Assembly: GCA_963847575.1 (NCBI GenBank)
Contig: CAWKAL010000084.1
Location: 1-19,672 of the forward strand
DNA: 19,672 bases
Direction of reading: 5' to 3'
From: JASBSR01 sp963847575
GTDB taxonomy: Bacteria > Pseudomonadota > Gammaproteobacteria > SZUA-229
The notes below the pieces were generated by a model, which was not told where the DNA came from, searched no databases, and worked only from the letters and a program-made list of their open reading frames with translations. This document shows, piece after piece, positions 1 through 7,540 of the stretch (position 1 is its first letter; every line of letters begins with the position of its first letter). The position numbers were made by a program, and so were the translations under genes.

Positions 1-248
1 TCGCAGACAAGGGTGTGATCGAGTGGAAGTACGCCACCTGCGGTTATTGTTCCACGGGTTGTTCGATAGAAGTCGGCCTGAACGAAGCAGGTAAGCCGGT
101 ATCGTCGCGCGGCGTTGCGGATGCTGACGTCAACCGCGGCAAACTTTGCCTGAAAGGTATTTTCGAACACGAGCTGTTTGATTCCGCCGGCCGTGGCATG
201 CTGCCAAAAATACGTGCCCAGTGGCATGAGGACTGGCAAGCCGACTGA
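1..248 (+). CDS. Molybdopterin oxidoreductase catalytic subunit, N-terminal piece (5' truncated, then frameshifted)
   Basis: This frame is open from the left edge, so the true start lies outside the window; the GTG at 15 is an internal codon. It encodes the [4Fe-4S] entry domain of a NapA/NarB-like enzyme of the DMSO reductase family. Cysteine codons at 39, 48, 60 and 147 give C-x2-C-x3-C-x28-C. The last cysteine is followed by the family's Leu-Lys-Gly, whose lysine sits between the FeS cluster and the pterin. The frame stops at TGA 246-248, in the middle of the domain, and homologous sequence continues at once in the next frame (see 226-2169). Removing one base near 240 joins the pieces as ...DWQA-TDWDTAL. 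Any Tat signal would be upstream and cannot be judged. Family confidence is high; the substrate is unknown. Confidence 0.75.
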   Translation, partial: ADKGVIEWKYATCGYCSTGCSIEVGLNEAGKPVSSRGVADADVNRGKLCLKGIFEHELFDSAGRGMLPKIRAQWHEDWQAD

Positions 249-2169
249 CTGGGACACAGCGCTCGACAAAACCCACGACGAAATTCGACGTATCCAGGAA
301 AAGTATGGACGCGATTCTTTTGCAGTGATTTCAACCGGGCAGATGTTAACCGAAGAGTTTTATACGCTCGGCAAACTCACGCGCGGATTGATCGGCACCA
401 ATAACTATGACGGTAATACCACCCTGTGCATGGCCTCGGCCGTGTCGGGTTACAAGCGCTCGTTTGGTTCCGATGGCCCGCCCGGATGTTATGAAGATTT
501 TGAACATACCGATTGCCTGATCGCCTGGGGCTCAAACTTGCCTGAGCAGCATCCGATCATTTACTGGCGTATGAAGGACGCGCAGGAAAAACGCACGTTT
601 CCGCTGATCGTGGTCGACCCGCGCGTCACCATGCTGGCGCAGTTCGCTGATATTCACTTACCGATAACACCGGGCACCGACGTGGTATTACAGAATGCGC
701 TGATGCATGTCATCCTCGATGAAAAACTCGAAGACGCAGATTACATCGCGGCCAACACCAACGGTATCGAAGCGCTGCGCGAAGAAGTCGCCAAATACGA
801 CCCGACGACCGCGGCAAAAATATGCGGCATCGATGAAGACACCATACGCAGCGTGGCGCGCCTGTATGCCAATGCGGGCGCGGCGATGTCGATCTGGACC
901 ATGGGCATTAATCAGTCGACCCACGGTTCGGACGGGGTCGTTGGTATTAATAATCTTGCATTGATCACCGGCAACATCGGCAAGCCGGGTGGCACATCAC
1001 TCTCTATAACCGGGCAGTGTAACGCGATGGGTACACGCGAGTGGTCTTCGTGCTCGGGCCTGCCGAACTACCGCGTGCTGGAAAACGAGCAGGACCGAAA
1101 AGAGATTGCAGAATTCTGGAACATCGATGAAGCTTTCCTGCCGAGAAAGCGTGGCATGTTTCAAACCGATATTTACCACGCGATTGAAACCGGGCAAATT
1201 AAAGGCCTGTGGTTAATCGCGACCAATCCCTTATCGTCCTTGCCAAATTCCGAGCGCGTGCGCCGCGCCATGCAAAAACTCGAATTCTGTGCAGTGCAGG
1301 ATTGTTATGAAGACACCGAAAGCGCGCAGTACGCACATGTCTACCTGCCCGCAGGAACCTGGGCGGAAAAAGAAGGCGTGATGACCAACACCGAACGTCG
1401 CATTAATATTGTTAAACCGATCGCGGCGCCACCGGGCGAAGCCAAAGCGGACCTGTGGGTGTTCAACCAGATGGCAAAGCGGTTTGATAAAGACGCCAGG
1501 GTCAGCTTCCCTGAGAAAGCGTCGGACATCTTTCTTGAAATGGCGAGCATATCAAAAGGTCGGCTGGCGGATATCTCCGGCATGAGCCATGAACTGATTG
1601 AAAAAAACCGCGGTGTGCAATGGCCCTATACCGAAACCCAGCTCAAAAATAATGAAGCGCCACCCGCAGGTGGAAAACGTCTATACACTGAGCCCGCAAC
1701 ATTCCGTTACGCAGACGGCAAGGCAAAACTTATACCCCTGCCGTTTATCGACAATAACGAAGTACCGGATGAAAAATTTCCTGTCTGGCTCAACACCGGT
1801 CGCCTGATCGAACACTGGCACGGCCGCAGCAAGACCGGCAAGATTGGCAACAATAATAAATACAGCCCGATACCCTTTATCGAAATTAATCCTGACCTGG
1901 CTGCCGAGCTCGAAATACAGCGCGGCGAATACGTGCGCCTGGTGTCGCGGCGTTCCGATGCCGTGGTGATGGCAACACCGACCCAGCGCGTGCCGAAAAA
2001 TATGATTTTTCTGCCGTTCCATTTTCATGATTGCGCCAACCGCCTGACGCTGGGCCTGCTCGATCCGCATTCGCGCCAGCCTGCATACAAGCAGTCGGCA
2101 GTCAGGATCGAAAAGCTGCACGACCAGGTGGCGGCGGCAAAACTCAGCATGGAAATGCGTGCATTCTAG
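226..2169 (+). CDS. Molybdopterin oxidoreductase catalytic subunit (NapA/NarB-like), main part after frameshift
   Basis: This is the bulk of the same catalytic subunit, in the next frame. Real homology starts about base 240 at TDWDTALDK; the ATG at 226 is only the first ATG in this frame. The protein binds bis-MGD molybdenum cofactor. The stretch LCMASAVSGY (Cys codon 427-429), followed by a GCYEDFEHTDC segment and WGSNLPEQHP, matches the NapA/NarB region that supplies the Mo-ligating cysteine. Later segments include GINQSTHG, a TGNIGKPGG loop, the CNAMGTREWS segment, and the C-terminal molydopterin-binding beta-barrel domain from roughly base 1760 (VWLNTGRLIEHWHGR...). With the upstream piece, about 720 residues are visible, close to NarB/NapA size. 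It ends 15 bases before the ferredoxin subunit. A nitrate-reductase-like fold does not prove nitrate as substrate; sulfur or other oxyanions are possible. Confidence 0.85.
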   Translation: MRTGKPTDWDTALDKTHDEIRRIQEKYGRDSFAVISTGQMLTEEFYTLGKLTRGLIGTNNYDGNTTLCMASAVSGYKRSFGSDGPPGCYEDFEHTDCLIAWGSNLPEQHPIIYWRMKDAQEKRTFPLIVVDPRVTMLAQFADIHLPITPGTDVVLQNALMHVILDEKLEDADYIAANTNGIEALREEVAKYDPTTAAKICGIDEDTIRSVARLYANAGAAMSIWTMGINQSTHGSDGVVGINNLALITGNIGKPGGTSLSITGQCNAMGTREWSSCSGLPNYRVLENEQDRKEIAEFWNIDEAFLPRKRGMFQTDIYHAIETGQIKGLWLIATNPLSSLPNSERVRRAMQKLEFCAVQDCYEDTESAQYAHVYLPAGTWAEKEGVMTNTERRINIVKPIAAPPGEAKADLWVFNQMAKRFDKDARVSFPEKASDIFLEMASISKGRLADISGMSHELIEKNRGVQWPYTETQLKNNEAPPAGGKRLYTEPATFRYADGKAKLIPLPFIDNNEVPDEKFPVWLNTGRLIEHWHGRSKTGKIGNNNKYSPIPFIEINPDLAAELEIQRGEYVRLVSRRSDAVVMATPTQRVPKNMIFLPFHFHDCANRLTLGLLDPHSRQPAYKQSAVRIEKLHDQVAAAKLSMEMRAF

Positions 2170-2184
2170 ATAAGGAAAATACCT

Positions 2185-3207
2185 GTGTTTGAAAGAAGAG
2201 AAAATGAACCCGGCTACGCCCTGCTGAGTGATTTCACCAGCAAGTCGCACAATTGTTATGGCGCACCGATAGAAACGGTCGGGCCGGATGATCCGCGCCG
2301 TGAGTCTTCATTAAACATCAACGGTGATGGCGAGATTGGTGAAAATCCGAACCGCTACAAGCAACACGGGTTTTATTTTAATGCCGATAACTGTATCGCC
2401 TGCCACGCCTGTGAAGCCGCCTGCAGTGAAAAGAATGATAACCCTGCACATATCGCGTTTCGTTCTGTGGGTTTTGTCGAAGGCGGTACCTACCCGGCCT
2501 ACCAGCGGCTGAATATTTCCATGGCCTGCAATCATTGCGATGACCCGGTGTGTTTAAAAGGCTGCCCGACGCGTGCCTATACCAAGTTTGCTGAATACGG
2601 TGCGGTGTTGCAGGACCCGGATATCTGTTTTGGCTGTGGGTACTGCACCTGGGTATGTCCTTATAACGCACCGCAGCTCGACCCGGTCAAGGGCCAGGTC
2701 ACCAAGTGCAATATGTGCGTCGATCGTCTCGAAGTAGGTTTGAAACCTGCCTGCGTAACCGCCTGCCTGGGCAATGCGCTTGATTTCGGCGTGATTGAAA
2801 ATGTCCCGGAAAATCGCAGCCAGGCGAAAACAGAAATCCCCGGCTTTCCGCGCACCGACATTACTCGTCCGAATATACGCTTTCAACAAACACGCACACC
2901 GCAACGTGATATGCAGCGCGTCGATCAAAGCCCGGTGAAGTATCATCGCGATGAAAAGTCAGAAACGTTTAAACCGGTGGTCGATAGCACGACCTGGCGT
3001 GAAGCGCGAGTGGAACTGGGGCAGGTTGTTAGGTTCGCACGAAAACGCACACATCGCGTTTACCCTGAGCGCACAAACCGTGATGGCTGCATTTATATTT
3101 TTGCTTTCGGGTGTCTGGCTCGCACCCGTGGAGAATTTTCAAACCAGCGGCGCGATGATTCCCGTCCTGGTTGTCCTGCTGGTGTTAATGAGCTTTGGCC
3201 TGTTTAA
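2185..3207 (+). CDS. Four-cluster ferredoxin subunit (DmsB/NrfC/PsrB-like); authentic sequence ends near 3006
   Basis: This is the electron-transfer subunit of the molybdoenzyme. It has sixteen cysteines in four [4Fe-4S] motifs: C70/73/76/80, C115/118/123/127, C148/151/154/158 and C175/178/190/194. The GTG start has AAGGA eight bases upstream, just after the catalytic subunit's stop. Residues 1-274 read as a normal family member. From about residue 275 to the stop at 3207 the sequence is an out-of-frame reading of the DmsC anchor and is not authentic protein. The correct frame after about 3005 continues as REWNWGRLLGSHENAH and runs directly into the anchor's first membrane helix. The ancestral product was therefore probably a single ferredoxin-DmsC fusion of about 627 residues, now split by one extra base. 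The alternative is two separate overlapping genes. Confidence 0.85.
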   Translation: MFERRENEPGYALLSDFTSKSHNCYGAPIETVGPDDPRRESSLNINGDGEIGENPNRYKQHGFYFNADNCIACHACEAACSEKNDNPAHIAFRSVGFVEGGTYPAYQRLNISMACNHCDDPVCLKGCPTRAYTKFAEYGAVLQDPDICFGCGYCTWVCPYNAPQLDPVKGQVTKCNMCVDRLEVGLKPACVTACLGNALDFGVIENVPENRSQAKTEIPGFPRTDITRPNIRFQQTRTPQRDMQRVDQSPVKYHRDEKSETFKPVVDSTTWREARVELGQVVRFARKRTHRVYPERTNRDGCIYIFAFGCLARTRGEFSNQRRDDSRPGCPAGVNELWPV

Positions 3208-4069
3208 ACTCAATATGCACCTCGGCAAGCCGCACCGTTTTTACCGCGGGTTTTATAATTTGAGACATTCGCCGGTGAGTCGCGAGATTGCGGGTGTATC
3301 GGCATTTTATACCGGCTTGCTGGGTTACAGCTTTTTTGCACTGTTTGATTTTCCGTATGTGCAGGAAATCCAGTGGGTGTTTGCGGTGATTGCGCTTGCA
3401 GGCGCGGTACTCGGCGGTTATTTCATGTACAAGCTCTACCGCATCGAAGCACGTCCGTTCTGGAACCACTGGTATACCGCTGCCAGCTTTGTTTCAACCG
3501 GGCTGACACTTGGCGCATTATTAATTGCAGCCATCGCGCTGGTATTTTCCAGCATGACGTTAAGTCTCGGCATTCTGCTGACAGGCATGATCAGCCTGGG
3601 TGTATTACTGGAGCTGGTCGGACTTTGCGGCCATGCAATCAGCCTGCGTTCTACCGCGAGTGAAGGCGCGGCCTCGTTCTATCTGCAGACGACCCAGTAC
3701 GGGAATGCCTACTGGTTGCGCAACGCGCTGTTGCTGGTGGCATTGCTGCTGAGTAACTACATGTTGCTCGAGGACAATTTCGGCGCCATTGCATTCGCAT
3801 GCCTGGGCGCCGTCCTCGTCGCCAGCAATGTGATAGGCCGTGCATTGTTCTACGTGGTGGTAATACCAACGACCATGCCCGGCGCGTTTTTCTGGAAGAA
3901 TGCGGACTTTGTCGATCACGCCAGGGAAATCGGCCTGGCAGATATGCCACAACTGGGCGTGGCCTACGAAACCCATCATGCATTTGATATTGCTGAGCTG
4001 TTCGCAACCATTCGTACCACGAGCATGAAACAAAAGCTGAAACAGTTTCGAAGTATATTTACGGGTTAA
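2951..4069 (+). CDS. DmsC-type membrane anchor subunit; authentic sequence from about 3008
   Basis: This is an integral membrane quinol-oxidising or quinone-reducing anchor of the molybdoenzyme. From about base 3040 it shows several hydrophobic helices (eight are expected for DmsC). After helix 2 comes the signature HLGKPHRFYRGFYNLRHSP followed by SREI, as in DmsC proteins. The first 19 residues from the ATG at 2951 are a shadow of the ferredoxin subunit in another frame. The only nearby alternative start is TTG 3026, which lacks a properly spaced ribosome site. This favours an original in-frame fusion to the upstream ferredoxin. The C-terminal region also contains a long soluble tail after the last helix (GLADMPQLGVAYETHH...). 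If the frameshift is real, no properly coupled anchor would be made. Confidence 0.85.
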   Translation: MKSQKRLNRWSIARPGVKREWNWGRLLGSHENAHIAFTLSAQTVMAAFIFLLSGVWLAPVENFQTSGAMIPVLVVLLVLMSFGLFKLNMHLGKPHRFYRGFYNLRHSPVSREIAGVSAFYTGLLGYSFFALFDFPYVQEIQWVFAVIALAGAVLGGYFMYKLYRIEARPFWNHWYTAASFVSTGLTLGALLIAAIALVFSSMTLSLGILLTGMISLGVLLELVGLCGHAISLRSTASEGAASFYLQTTQYGNAYWLRNALLLVALLLSNYMLLEDNFGAIAFACLGAVLVASNVIGRALFYVVVIPTTMPGAFFWKNADFVDHAREIGLADMPQLGVAYETHHAFDIAELFATIRTTSMKQKLKQFRSIFTG

Positions 4070-4080
4070 TTTGAATTTAC

Positions 4081-4188
4081 GTGTTAGCGTCTGTTATACC
4101 CGTAGGGATAGATGACCTGCCAAAACAGGATATCAATAATCCGCTACAGATAGCGCAGTATGTATCGGAGTGGATAAAGCAGAAATGA
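4081..4188 (+). pseudogene. Remnant resembling the C-terminus of MobB (molybdopterin-guanine dinucleotide biosynthesis)
   Basis: A short open frame lies between the anchor gene and the DsrC-like gene. It begins after an in-frame TGA at 4072 and has no ATG and no ribosome site; GTG 4081 is the first possible start. It encodes about 35 residues ending DLPKQDINNPLQIAQYVSEW and then IKQK. The pattern P-x-x-D-[IL]-N-[ND]-P-x-x-I-A-x-[FY]-[IV] resembles the last segment of MobB-type proteins, which would fit next to a molybdoenzyme. The remainder of MobB (P-loop, N-terminal two thirds) is absent, so I call it a deletion remnant. Its TGA overlaps an ATG at 4185. The resemblance is from memory of the family and not from a search. 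A small novel peptide is the alternative. Confidence 0.4.
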
Positions 4189-4205
4189 ACCGGGGGGTAT
4201 CAGAT

Positions 4206-4550
4206 ATGCTTAATGTTAATGGTGAAACAATTGCACTCGACAGGGAAGGTTATTTGCTTGACCCGGCGCAATGGAATGAAGCTGTTGCACATGCGCTAGC
4301 TGAAAAAGAAAATATTGAAATGACCGACGACGTCTGGGAAGTAGTCACGTTTGTGCGTGAGTATTACGAAGAACGCCAGAGCGTGCCCGAGCACCGGCTG
4401 TTATTGCGTGAACTCAGGTCGCGTCATGGCAAGGAGAAAGCCACCCGCAAGTACGTCTACAATATGTTTCCCTATGGGTATGGCCAGCAGGCCTGCAAGA
4501 TTGCCGGCATGCGCGTACCGCTTGAAGTTGCTGCTCGATCTCTAGCGTAA
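4206..4550 (+). CDS. DsrC/TusE-family protein lacking the terminal cysteine (RspA-like)
   Basis: This is a small cytoplasmic protein of the DsrC/TusE/RspA superfamily, whose members carry sulfur or regulate sulfur genes. The start MLNVNGETIALDREGYL matches the family's N-terminus and follows a GGGGGG stretch eight bases upstream. GTG 4170 and ATG 4185 are in-frame alternatives. It is 114 residues, a normal length. The helical core (WEVVTFVREYYEE, RKYVYNMFPYGYGQQACKIAG) is typical. DsrC proper has two C-terminal cysteines: CysB in the ACK(V/I)AG segment and CysA eleven residues later as the penultimate residue. Here only CysB (C97) is kept. The position of CysA is valine and the tail is replaced by LEVAARSLA. 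Without CysA it cannot act as a normal TusE or DsrC trisulfide carrier, so a regulatory role is more likely. Confidence 0.85.
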   Translation: MLNVNGETIALDREGYLLDPAQWNEAVAHALAEKENIEMTDDVWEVVTFVREYYEERQSVPEHRLLLRELRSRHGKEKATRKYVYNMFPYGYGQQACKIAGMRVPLEVAARSLA

Positions 4551-4570
4551 TTCCAGGATAGTCATGTAAA

Positions 4571-4587
4571 GGCGCGGTAACTGCGCC
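4571..4587 (+). other. Hairpin after the DsrC-like gene
   Basis: GGCGC-GGTAACT-GCGCC forms a five-pair stem 20 bases after the stop codon. Only a short GTTTA follows, so it is at best a weak terminator or an mRNA end-stabilising structure. Confidence 0.3.
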
Positions 4588-4673
4588 GTTTAGGGTTGGG
4601 GCAATCTGTGACGCAGTTCGCTGGTGAGGCCTTATATATGGGTTAGGCTCTATGATATTCTGACGAAACGCCC

Positions 4674-4703
4674 TTGATTACGAAACAATAGCGGGTGTTT
4701 AAT
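4674..4703 (+). promoter_or_regulatory. Candidate sigma-70 promoter for the TPR/FecR operon
   Basis: TTGATT (4674-4679) and TTTAAT (4698-4703) are separated by 18 bases and lie 35 bases before the ATG at 4739. Both boxes depart from consensus. A second AT-rich candidate (TATGAT near 4651) exists, so the assignment is tentative. Confidence 0.3.
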
Positions 4704-4738
4704 AACAAGACTGCAGCAGGCAAGGTAAAGGAAGCGCT

Positions 4739-6055
4739 ATGCAATTGTGTACAACCCCGATCAAATTATTCTTCTGTGCGCTCATGCTCAGTATGAGCGC
4801 CGTCGTCATTGCCGACCAGGCCCTGCTCGACAAGGCCAGCGCGTTACGCGCCAGCGGCCAGGTCAAACAGGCCTACCAGCTGCTGCTAGGCCAGGCGGAT
4901 AAATATGCCGGCGATGCCGCGTTCGACTACCAGCTTGGCATAGCCGCGATTGATGCCGGGGTGCCGCTGCAGGCCGTGTTCGCGCTAGAGCGGGTGCTCG
5001 ATAGTAATCCTGATAATGCTGCGGCTCGCGCCGAACTCGCCAAAGCCTATTTCCTGATCGGTGAAAACCAGGCCGCGCGTGCAGAGTTTAACAAGGCGAA
5101 ACAGGCAGAAATGCCCGACGCGGCACGCGCCATGATCGACAGTTATGTGTCATCGATTGATGAACGTATTCTCGGTGGCAAGCAGCGTACAAGTATTTAT
5201 GCCGAAGCCGGTATCGGTTTCGACAGCAACGTGAACAGCGCGACAGCCTCATCGCAGATTACAGCACCGGGCGGGCTGGTGTTCAATGTCAACAAGCCGG
5301 AAACAGATTCACCGGTAGCAAGAGTCGAAGGCGGTGGCTCGTTCAGCCGTGCGCTCAAGGATAATCTCAACTGGTATGGTAACGGCAAGCTCGAGTTCTA
5401 CCGGGCCAGTGATGCCAGCGAGTTTTCAACCCGTAATGCTGAAGCTTCGCTGGGGCTGCATTTTTTGCAGGGCCGAGAACAATACCGCGTTGCACTCGTC
5501 GCACAAAACTTCGCAGTTGACAGCAAAACCAGCCGCAACCTGTTTGGCCTGAACGGCCAGTGGCAGCATACATTCGATGCGCGCAACATGCTCAGTGTGT
5601 TCGCGCAATACGCCACGCTGAAATACCCTGATGCGAGCACACTCGATGCTGACCAGTTATCCAGCGGTGTTTCCTGGATACACGCCATGGCTGTGCAGTA
5701 CCAGCCGGTGATTTATCTCACTGGTTATCTTGGCACTGAAGATGAAAAATCGTCTACCGCGACTTTTGCCGGCCGTGATTACTTTGGTGTGCGCGCAGGT
5801 GCGCAACTCAGAACATCATCACGACTGAGCTGGAACGGTGTGCTGGCGTACCAGTCCAGTGATTATCACGGCCCCGACATTTTCAATATCACGCACAAAG
5901 ATGATTATATAAACCTGCAGCTGGCGGCAAACTACAGCTTTCCGAAAGACTGGTCACTGAAACCTGAAATCAGTTACACCAAAAATGATTCAAACGCAGA
6001 TCTGAGTTCATACACGCGCACACGCGCGATGGTGAACCTACGCAAGGAATTTTAG
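4739..6055 (+). CDS. TPR + outer-membrane beta-barrel protein, Slam/DUF560-like (type XI secretion translocator candidate)
   Basis: The protein has 438 residues. A Sec signal peptide (about 1-25, ending VVIA-DQ) is followed by about three TPR-like helical repeats (26-150; e.g. AAFDYQLGIAAIDAG and AAARAELAKAYFLIGE). From about 155 to the end there are alternating-residue beta strands starting at SIYAEAGIGFDSNVNS, and the last residue is Phe, as expected for a BAM-assembled barrel. This order, periplasmic TPRs then a barrel, is that of Slam (surface lipoprotein assembly modifier) proteins. Those move cargo with a TbpB-like barrel to or across the outer membrane. AAGGA lies six bases before the ATG. 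The cargo-like gene starts 12 bases after its stop, so the two are almost certainly co-transcribed. A general TPR outer-membrane protein of unknown function is the alternative. Confidence 0.8.
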   Translation: MQLCTTPIKLFFCALMLSMSAVVIADQALLDKASALRASGQVKQAYQLLLGQADKYAGDAAFDYQLGIAAIDAGVPLQAVFALERVLDSNPDNAAARAELAKAYFLIGENQAARAEFNKAKQAEMPDAARAMIDSYVSSIDERILGGKQRTSIYAEAGIGFDSNVNSATASSQITAPGGLVFNVNKPETDSPVARVEGGGSFSRALKDNLNWYGNGKLEFYRASDASEFSTRNAEASLGLHFLQGREQYRVALVAQNFAVDSKTSRNLFGLNGQWQHTFDARNMLSVFAQYATLKYPDASTLDADQLSSGVSWIHAMAVQYQPVIYLTGYLGTEDEKSSTATFAGRDYFGVRAGAQLRTSSRLSWNGVLAYQSSDYHGPDIFNITHKDDYINLQLAANYSFPKDWSLKPEISYTKNDSNADLSSYTRTRAMVNLRKEF

Positions 6056-6067
6056 GTGGAGATACTC

Positions 6068-7540
6068 ATGAAATTATTTAATAAATACTCACTTGTTTTG
6101 CTGCTGTGTTCGCTGTTTGTATCAACCGGCGCATTCGCAAATGTTGGCAGTATTATTTATGGCTACGGTGATTACCACGCGCTGGATCGTGATGGCAATA
6201 AGCGCAAGCTGCTCAAAGGCGCCAAAATATTTGAAGGCGATACCCTGGTCACCGGTAAACGTGGCCGCCTGCACGTACGTTTCAGCGACGGTGGTATGGT
6301 CTCGGTGTACCCGGGCTCGGAATATAAAATTGATGAATATAACTTTGTCGCCGGCGATGACACCAAACAGAAAGGCTTTTTCAGTTTGCTGCGCGGTGGT
6401 GCGCGCCAGATCACCGGCCTGCTCGGCAAAATCAAGCGCGACAATTTCCGCTTCCGCACCACGGTGGCCACGATTGGTATTCGCGGTACCGGTTTTTTTG
6501 TAAAGCTCTGCCAGGCCGACTGTTTTGATGCGGATGGCAACCTGCTGCCCGATGGCATGTATGTGAAAAACGATACCGGCATTATCACCATGAAAACTAA
6601 AGGCGGTGATATTTCACTGGCCCAGGGGCAGTCAGCGTTCGCAGCAACAAATGAAGATGCGCCGCAACAGATCAATGAACCGGTCGCGCCGTATAATGTA
6701 GCCATCAACGATGTTGAAATATATGATTTTGATGTGGGTGATGTAGCGGGTGGTGGGACGACTGATAGTGGTTCGATTATTGATCCGCCACCACCATTGA
6801 TTCCAATCGTGCTTAATAAATTAGACGCTGTGGTTACAATTGATTTTGGTTCAGGATTTGTAGATTCTCATGAGTACATTGCAGATACCGTTAATCCAGC
6901 TGACTCGATTACACATGATGCGACTTCAATATCTGCATTCGCCGGAGATCTTGTAGACGTAAGTCCTATATCCACTACGTTCGATTCAACTGGTGGCACA
7001 CTCGTTGAGAGTGGTAATGACCAGGATCTGCGCGTTATCTGGAGCCGATGGTCTGGTGGCTACGCACTTGTAGAAGGTGGCATAGGCGCGGTTACAGCGA
7101 GTGATATTCACGTTATCGGCGCAGAGGCACTCACGGCAGTATTGCCAACAACCGGGACACTAAGCTACACAAGTGTTGACGGTACTTTACCGACATTTGT
7201 AGGGCCATCCTCATCAGGCGTTGGTACTCAAAATATTGCTTTTGATATTAACTATGGAACAGGCGAGTTAACCGGATTGTCAGTTACAGCAGATATTGGT
7301 GGTAATCTTATAACTGCTTCGCAGTTAACAATCGAGTTTATAACTGGCAACAGTAGTGTTATAAGCCTGGCTGGTACGTGTGCATTTGCACTATGCAATG
7401 GTACGGGCGGTACCGGGATGAATGGACAGATCGGCATCAATCTGGTTGGTGCCGCTGCTGAAGGTGCCTATGGCGCTTATAATTTGTCTAATAGCTTTGA
7501 TGCAGTTGTAGTCGGCACTTACCTGGCGACAGGGCAGTAA
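6068..7540 (+). CDS. Secreted FecR-domain protein with C-terminal TbpB-like beta-barrel region (candidate Slam cargo)
   Basis: I chose ATG 6068 because GGTGGAG lies six bases upstream; an in-frame GTG at 6056 has nothing comparable. The product is 490 residues. A signal peptide (1-24, ending GAFA-N) has no lipobox, so the mature protein is not a lipoprotein. Residues about 28-210 form a FecR domain (EGDTLVTGKRGRLHVRFSDG, SLLRGGARQITG, FRTTVATIGIRGTGF). A proline-rich linker (DPPPPLIP) leads to a beta-rich C-terminal half with VIWSRWSGGY, LPTTGTLSYTSVDGTLPTF, INYGTGELTGLSV, a cysteine pair (CAFALC) and a final GAAAEGAYGAYNL...VVVGTYLA. That order resembles the eight-stranded TbpB-like barrel of Slam cargo. 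It lacks a sigma-factor partner, so it is not a classical FecR regulator. The C-terminal half is visibly more AT-rich than the first half. Confidence 0.8.
   Translation: MKLFNKYSLVLLLCSLFVSTGAFANVGSIIYGYGDYHALDRDGNKRKLLKGAKIFEGDTLVTGKRGRLHVRFSDGGMVSVYPGSEYKIDEYNFVAGDDTKQKGFFSLLRGGARQITGLLGKIKRDNFRFRTTVATIGIRGTGFFVKLCQADCFDADGNLLPDGMYVKNDTGIITMKTKGGDISLAQGQSAFAATNEDAPQQINEPVAPYNVAINDVEIYDFDVGDVAGGGTTDSGSIIDPPPPLIPIVLNKLDAVVTIDFGSGFVDSHEYIADTVNPADSITHDATSISAFAGDLVDVSPISTTFDSTGGTLVESGNDQDLRVIWSRWSGGYALVEGGIGAVTASDIHVIGAEALTAVLPTTGTLSYTSVDGTLPTFVGPSSSGVGTQNIAFDINYGTGELTGLSVTADIGGNLITASQLTIEFITGNSSVISLAGTCAFALCNGTGGTGMNGQIGINLVGAAAEGAYGAYNLSNSFDAVVVGTYLATGQ

Noticed and set aside
240..250. Programmed +1 frameshift (GAC TGA C) in the catalytic subunit, like that of prfB
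   Set aside because: The stop is followed by C as in prfB, but there is no CTT slippery codon and no Shine-Dalgarno-like AGGGGG just upstream, and molybdoenzymes of this family are not known to use frameshifting.
1681..2250. 189-codon minus-strand frame opposite the catalytic subunit
   Set aside because: Antisense shadow of conserved coding sequence with no recognisable motif and no start signal.
6068..7540. Classical FecR anti-sigma regulator of iron uptake
   Set aside because: The protein has a cleavable signal peptide, no cytoplasmic anti-sigma segment, and no neighbouring sigma factor or TonB-dependent receptor.
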